A DNA stretch of 64,000 bases from Hyposmocoma kahamanoa. Lineage: Eukaryota > Arthropoda > Insecta > Lepidoptera > Cosmopterigidae. The position numbers and the translations under genes are program-made. Location of the stretch: assembly GCF_003589595.1 (NCBI RefSeq), contig NW_020654810.1, positions 13,450,753 to 13,514,752 on the forward strand, in the 5' to 3' direction. Shown in pieces: positions 46,601-64,000 of the stretch. Position 1 is the stretch's first letter; each line of letters starts with the position of its first letter. The notes under the pieces were generated by a model. The model was not told where the DNA came from, ran no database searches, and was given only the letters and a program-made list of their open reading frames with translations.

Positions 46601-49600
46601 TAATTCGACATTTGCCTATTTGACTTATATCCAAAATCAGTTACGATTATATTGGTAATTGCATAAAGTAAGTATTTTTAATATATAGAACACCTAAAAT
46701 TAAAATTGATATGAAATTGATATGAAATTGATATTGAATGATTTTTTTGGTAGAGACCATTCTCTACCAAAAAAAATCCTTCGATCCGGATGAAGAACAA
46801 ATGGCGTACTTAATACCATCATTAAGTCCGCCATTTGTACTTCAGTGTATTGTACAATAAAGTTCAAAGAAATAAACAAATAAACATAATTAAAATTCAA
46901 AAGTTTCCGATACCTACTTAGTAGGTATTTAGACACTTTGTTGTTCAAAAATTTAAATCTACTTGTTGCTGCAGTCCAGGATTATGAAAAACACAAACTT
47001 TCAAGCTTGTGAAAACAATTTTTCATGGAAGCAAAGTATATGTAAAAAATCGATGAATAATGAAAAGATGAAAATCTAAGAATATGAGCTGTTGTGCTAT
47101 TAACGAGTTATAAACCTGCAGAAATATTCGACGCTAAGTGATTTTTTAAACGATCGTTGACTCGGATACACAATCATTTTAACTGTCAATCTAGGGATAT
47201 TTCTCTATTTCTGACAGGCGCCACCGTGTTTCCTTGAAAACATACTCGTGGGGTACGAGAATTTCATGCTTGTCTTTTAGAAACCTTGTGAAAGAGTTCG
47301 TCCAGGGAAGTACTACTATCTTACCTGCCGCCGAACGATAATGTGAGCATTACAGCGTTCCGATTTAGAAGGGTAAGAAGGGTGCTTGTCAAAAAAAAAC
47401 CTGTCAACTTATGCTTCAGGGTGACGGGCGCAGTTGCAGTGTCCCTCAGATCTTTGTGATTTAAGCTCTGAGTGGCACTGCAACTAGCCTGTCGCTTACC
47501 ACCAGACACAGACTTGTTCGCCCCGCCACTTGATTTCATAAAAAAATCTTTTCAAGCTTTTAAAACAAAACTTTTTTTTTCTCCTCTTCATAATCTGTCT
47601 GATCAAACAAACGTTGAATAAAGATCTCTCCATCGATTTATACGTTCCCCATGGGTAATTTAAATGTGCTATGATGTACCACGGTTTGCTTGAGTTTCAA
47701 TATTTATAGGTAGTAGTTCAATATTAATTTAGACTTAATTTAACTACAGAAAAGCCTTACTAAAAGAAGCAGTAGAAATTAAATAAATTATTATTGTACT
47801 GAAGATTTAATATAATATATAGAAATATTACGCAGTATGTTACAGAGATGACAATTACAAAAAAAAACAAAGGAAAACAGGAAGTAAAATAATTGTATGA
47901 AAATTAACAAACCCAGAAACAAAAACAAAATTTAACAACATGACTCTACGGAGCAGGCTAACCTGAGAATTTCTCTATGTTACAAAACCTGATCGTTCAT
48001 GCTGCATGATCCAAATGAAATATTAAGGACACAGAACTCGCAGAACTGAACTGACGCTACAAACAGGTTCTAGACCGGCGACAGTATTAATCGCTGGTGA
48101 GTAATAGACTTTCTTCTATCCAATACAAACTTGAAAGAAACAGTGTAAGACGGCTCCCTACATTAAACGACCCGATATCCTGGACAAGATATCTGGATGA
48201 CATTTAAATGCAGGTTGCATTATTATGACATTTATTAAGTGCGTTCCTCAGTACAATGATGCTTTACACAGTAAGATCGTGCTTTGTGGCCTGCCTTGTG
48301 GAACACCTACGTCCATCAGCGAGCTGCAATGGACCGTTAATGATTCAATAGGTTTAGTAGAAGATATTATACGGCTAATAATGACGAAGCCCGCAATTTT
48401 ATTTCTAAATGTCAAATCAATTTCATTTAACCGCAAAAGATAGCTACGTTATTCAAAATAATCGAAAAATGTCAAAAATAATTTACAGTTTACGTGTACA
48501 ATTTCCAACTGTAACCGTATTTATGCATTTTCTAGTTGTCACTGCCCGCTATCGGGCAATGAACACTGTGAAGTGTGTTCCCTATAATTTTTATTCCAGT
48601 CACCGAAATAACGTTAACATTGGCATTCATCTGTCCCGTGTGATTTTCTATTTAAACTGTCTAAATATATTCCAAGTGCTCTAGCAAGGCTGACATTTTT
48701 GCCGCGACTATGTCGTTGAAACATCGCAATCGTAAATTATATTTTTAAAGGTCAATATCAGCGTAAACGTACACAATTTTACACTAATGTAAAGTTGTCT
48801 TAATTATTTCAGTACAATTAGATACACAAAAATGACCCGTCTACCATTAACATTTTACGACAGATTTGAAAGCGTAATCTCGTCGTTTAATTAAATTGAT
48901 TAAAAAGGTACACCCAATCACGCATCGGTTTATGCAAGCAGTCACTTTTTAGCACTAGTGCTAGTAGTAGGTACATATTTCAAAAATACAAGAGTACATT
49001 AGGGTTTACACTTACGATTTAAATTCCGCCCTACAGCATTGATGACAAGATTTAGAGTATAAAACTCAGTCTGCTCTTGACCATATGTACTTGATTGTAT
49101 GTGTAATTAATTATGAATACATAACTTTTTAGGGTTGATAACCCCAGCTCCCGAAGTAAAATATTTTTTCCTTAACTAATGACACCACACAATGTACTTT
49201 ATTATGAAAAACCAAGTTTTTGTTTAGAGATCTCACTAGAATATTTTTTCTGTATAATTTACGCCGAAAGTTAGGCACCAACTTTGTAATTTTATAATTT
49301 AAATTAAAGCAGAATTGCTGTCAGCTCAAAGTGCACCCGTCATATCAATATAATATATATATATATAATAAAATTCTGAATATCATAATAGCGTCATTAT
49401 TACTAAAATAATTTTCCATGTAGGGTACTTTTTTATCAACATCAAAACGAACAATTATATTTCAGCAAATGTTGAATAAAACATGGACAAAATCGGTATG
49501 ATTTTTCTTCGATATCAAACTACAATACTGATACTATGAATGGCATTATTGATAGCGTTATTTGATCAATAATACTAGTGATTATGCTTTTAGTGTTAAT

Positions 49601-49760
49601 GACTACCTACTGTTTGCGCAAAAACATGATTTCTATATTGCACAAAGCACCTTCGTATATAGTAAGTTACGATACTACAAATTTTGTTTATTGCCATACA
49701 AAGAAACCAAATGAATGCAGAATTATTAAATATCATATTATGTTAGTAATATATAATCGC
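43601..49760. other. probable first intron of the distal SERCA transcript
   Basis: No exon recognised. It contains one repeat R copy and a short possible LINE 3' tail near 46,366-46,390 ((TAATAA)n followed by TCTTTATTTTTCAC). The rest is unique AT-rich DNA. Confidence 0.4.
47281..47548 (+). repeat. repeat R copy, nearly full length
   Basis: From CTTGTGAAAGAGTTCGTCCA to GATTTCATAAAAAAATC. Confidence 0.82.
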
Positions 49761-49811
49761 TCTCATGAGTGGCTAGGGCAGAACGCAGAGCTCGACCCGG
49801 GCCGCGTGCGC

Positions 49812-49820
49812 TATAAAAAG
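49812..49820 (+). promoter_or_regulatory. TATA box, candidate proximal SERCA promoter
   Basis: TATAAAAAG in a GC-rich block (49,770-50,030). The expected start is about 49,842-49,850, 1.3 kb before the coding exon. Confidence 0.55.
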
Positions 49821-49844
49821 ATCGTCATAGGACGGTCGGCGACG

Positions 49845-50076
49845 GCCGCCTCACGACATGCAACCCTGGAAAGCGACTCGGCTGTGCCATCGAGTACTGC
49901 TGCCAAAATAATTAAAGAAATCACCGCCGCCGGTGTCCCTCCGCCGCGCCAACGCCGCTCTAAAACCGTCGCTCTTTGCCCGGGAGTTACTACTCGGGGC
50001 GCGGCGGGAAAACATCTCCCGCGCCACTCTTATTTCTTCTTTCCTTCTCATCGCTGCCGAAAAAATATTGTCATCA
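49845..50076 (+). other. SERCA: candidate non-coding exon 1b of SERCA
   Basis: Runs to the donor CATCA|GTAAGTTG at 50,077. The intron to 51,109 would be 1033 bp. Open frames inside lack a plausible ATG context and are not conserved-looking. Confidence 0.45.
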
Positions 50077-51136
50077 GTAAGTTGCAAAACATCTCCATAA
50101 AATATAAGTACCGTGAGTGAATCAAACCATGAGTGAAGTTTAGTGCCATAAAGAGCTATTCATGGATTAGTGAAATTAAGTGACTAGTGTTATGTAACTC
50201 GAAAAAACTATAAAGACGTTTCAGATTTTAAAAATACCGCAATTTGTAAGCGCCTTGTGCTCCGAAATAGCACCGTGTCACGTGGTACAAAACCGACCTA
50301 TAGTATTGCTCCACATTTCTGCATGATCGTAAATTATATTCCGCTGTTGTGTATATAAACTGCACATTTAATGCCACTTTTTATCCTTTTACATTCTACC
50401 CGTAAACAATTTGTAATTTTTGTCTAAGCTGAATAATTAAGTACGATATTAAAAGATGCCCTATTGATAAAAATAGTTCACGTACTACGTAATAGGTGGC
50501 GTTGCGGCCAACTTCCTATACGTCAGTTGAGAAAAAATGACGGCTGCATTGGATACGTGTTCTTGTGGTTTATGATATTTACGAGAAAAAGTATTATATT
50601 ATTAGTGGATTAGTACAAAAATTAGTTAGCAGACTAATAAATAAGATAGACATTGTAAATTAAGTGAATCATTAAATAATACTGTTTAATCTCATGTTAT
50701 AATATAATTTTTTGGTGAGTGGTGCAGTGATCAAACAGTTTACGGTGCTTCCAGCCTAGGAAATCGCTTGTTATCCGTATAACTTGCCCCAATTTAGTAA
50801 GCGGATATAATAAGGCAAGAGCTAATTAATGCCTCGCGGGGAAATGCCAGTTCTAGGTGTTTTAGAAACCCTGATTATTTTGGGTGGCCAAATCAGTCTA
50901 TGAATGACAAAATCAATGAAGTTTGTATTAAAAATTCGCTATAAATTGTAAAGATTTGTTTCTAACTTCGTTATAATTCTGGATGGAACACTGTACTTGA
51001 GTGTGACATGTTGATCTGGTCGTTCTCTACCAGAAGTAACATAACCTCAACATATTTTGAGTCGCGATGATGACTCGTCATTTCTAACCTATATTCTCTT
51101 GTCTTCTAGAACTGACGGCAACGTAAAAATTTCACC

Positions 51137-64000
<12,864 letters not shown>

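Noticed and set aside
48533..48600. Small inverted words (TGCCCG-ctat-CGGGCA and neighbours)
   Set aside because: Stems of six or so base pairs are expected by chance in a window of this size.
49578..50120. 180-codon frame across the proximal promoter
   Set aside because: It begins upstream of the TATA box and reads through the predicted leader and donor; the translation is not protein-like.

Overview
The window is nuclear DNA of an insect, most probably a moth or butterfly (Lepidoptera). The signs are split genes with GT-AG introns, AT-rich intergenic DNA, tRNA-derived SINEs with (TTA)n tails, R1-type and CR1/jockey-type LINE fragments with lepidopteran-looking protein ends, mariner and IS630-type transposons, and a muscle-type calcium pump gene with the intact signature motifs of animal SERCA. 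No bacterial operon, CRISPR array or rRNA gene is visible.

Layout. Positions 1-12,700 are mostly repeats. A 3.6 kb DD41D transposon (1216-4845) has long inverted repeats and an intact transposase, and a 5'-truncated LINE has landed in its right arm. It is followed by SINEs, a dead mariner inside another repeat, and a short deletion derivative of an IS630-type element. At 12,746-13,579 (+) are the last three exons of a small membrane protein gene that I cannot name; a candidate first exon is at 5340-5444. From 13.7 to 43 kb I see no cellular gene. That stretch holds copies of a SINE-like repeat (called 'repeat R' here), two kinds of tRNA-derived SINE, a third family with tRNA-like bodies between short inverted flanks, a Helitron helicase remnant, a second mariner relic, and a 4.6 kb decayed LINE (37,381-41,990, minus strand).

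From about 43.4 kb to the right edge lies the SERCA gene (+). Two TATA-box promoters with candidate non-coding first exons (43.44 and 49.81 kb) precede the coding start at 51,137. Eight coding exons, one of only 18 nt, encode residues 1-833 of a roughly 1000-residue sarco/endoplasmic reticulum Ca2+-ATPase; the last membrane helices lie beyond 64,000. D351, T181-GES, E309, K515, the TGDGVNDAP hinge and the M5/M6 calcium ligands are all present, so the pump should be functional. A 400-base run of N (54,383-54,782) lies in its large intron.

The gene content is ordinary. The unusual material is in the mobile elements: the tRNA-like cassettes, the long-armed DD41D element with its nested LINE, a repeat R copy inserted in another repeat R copy that shows the element's ends, and the double-hairpin foldback element at 42.3-42.7 kb. 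All calls come from reading the sequence; nothing was aligned to a database.
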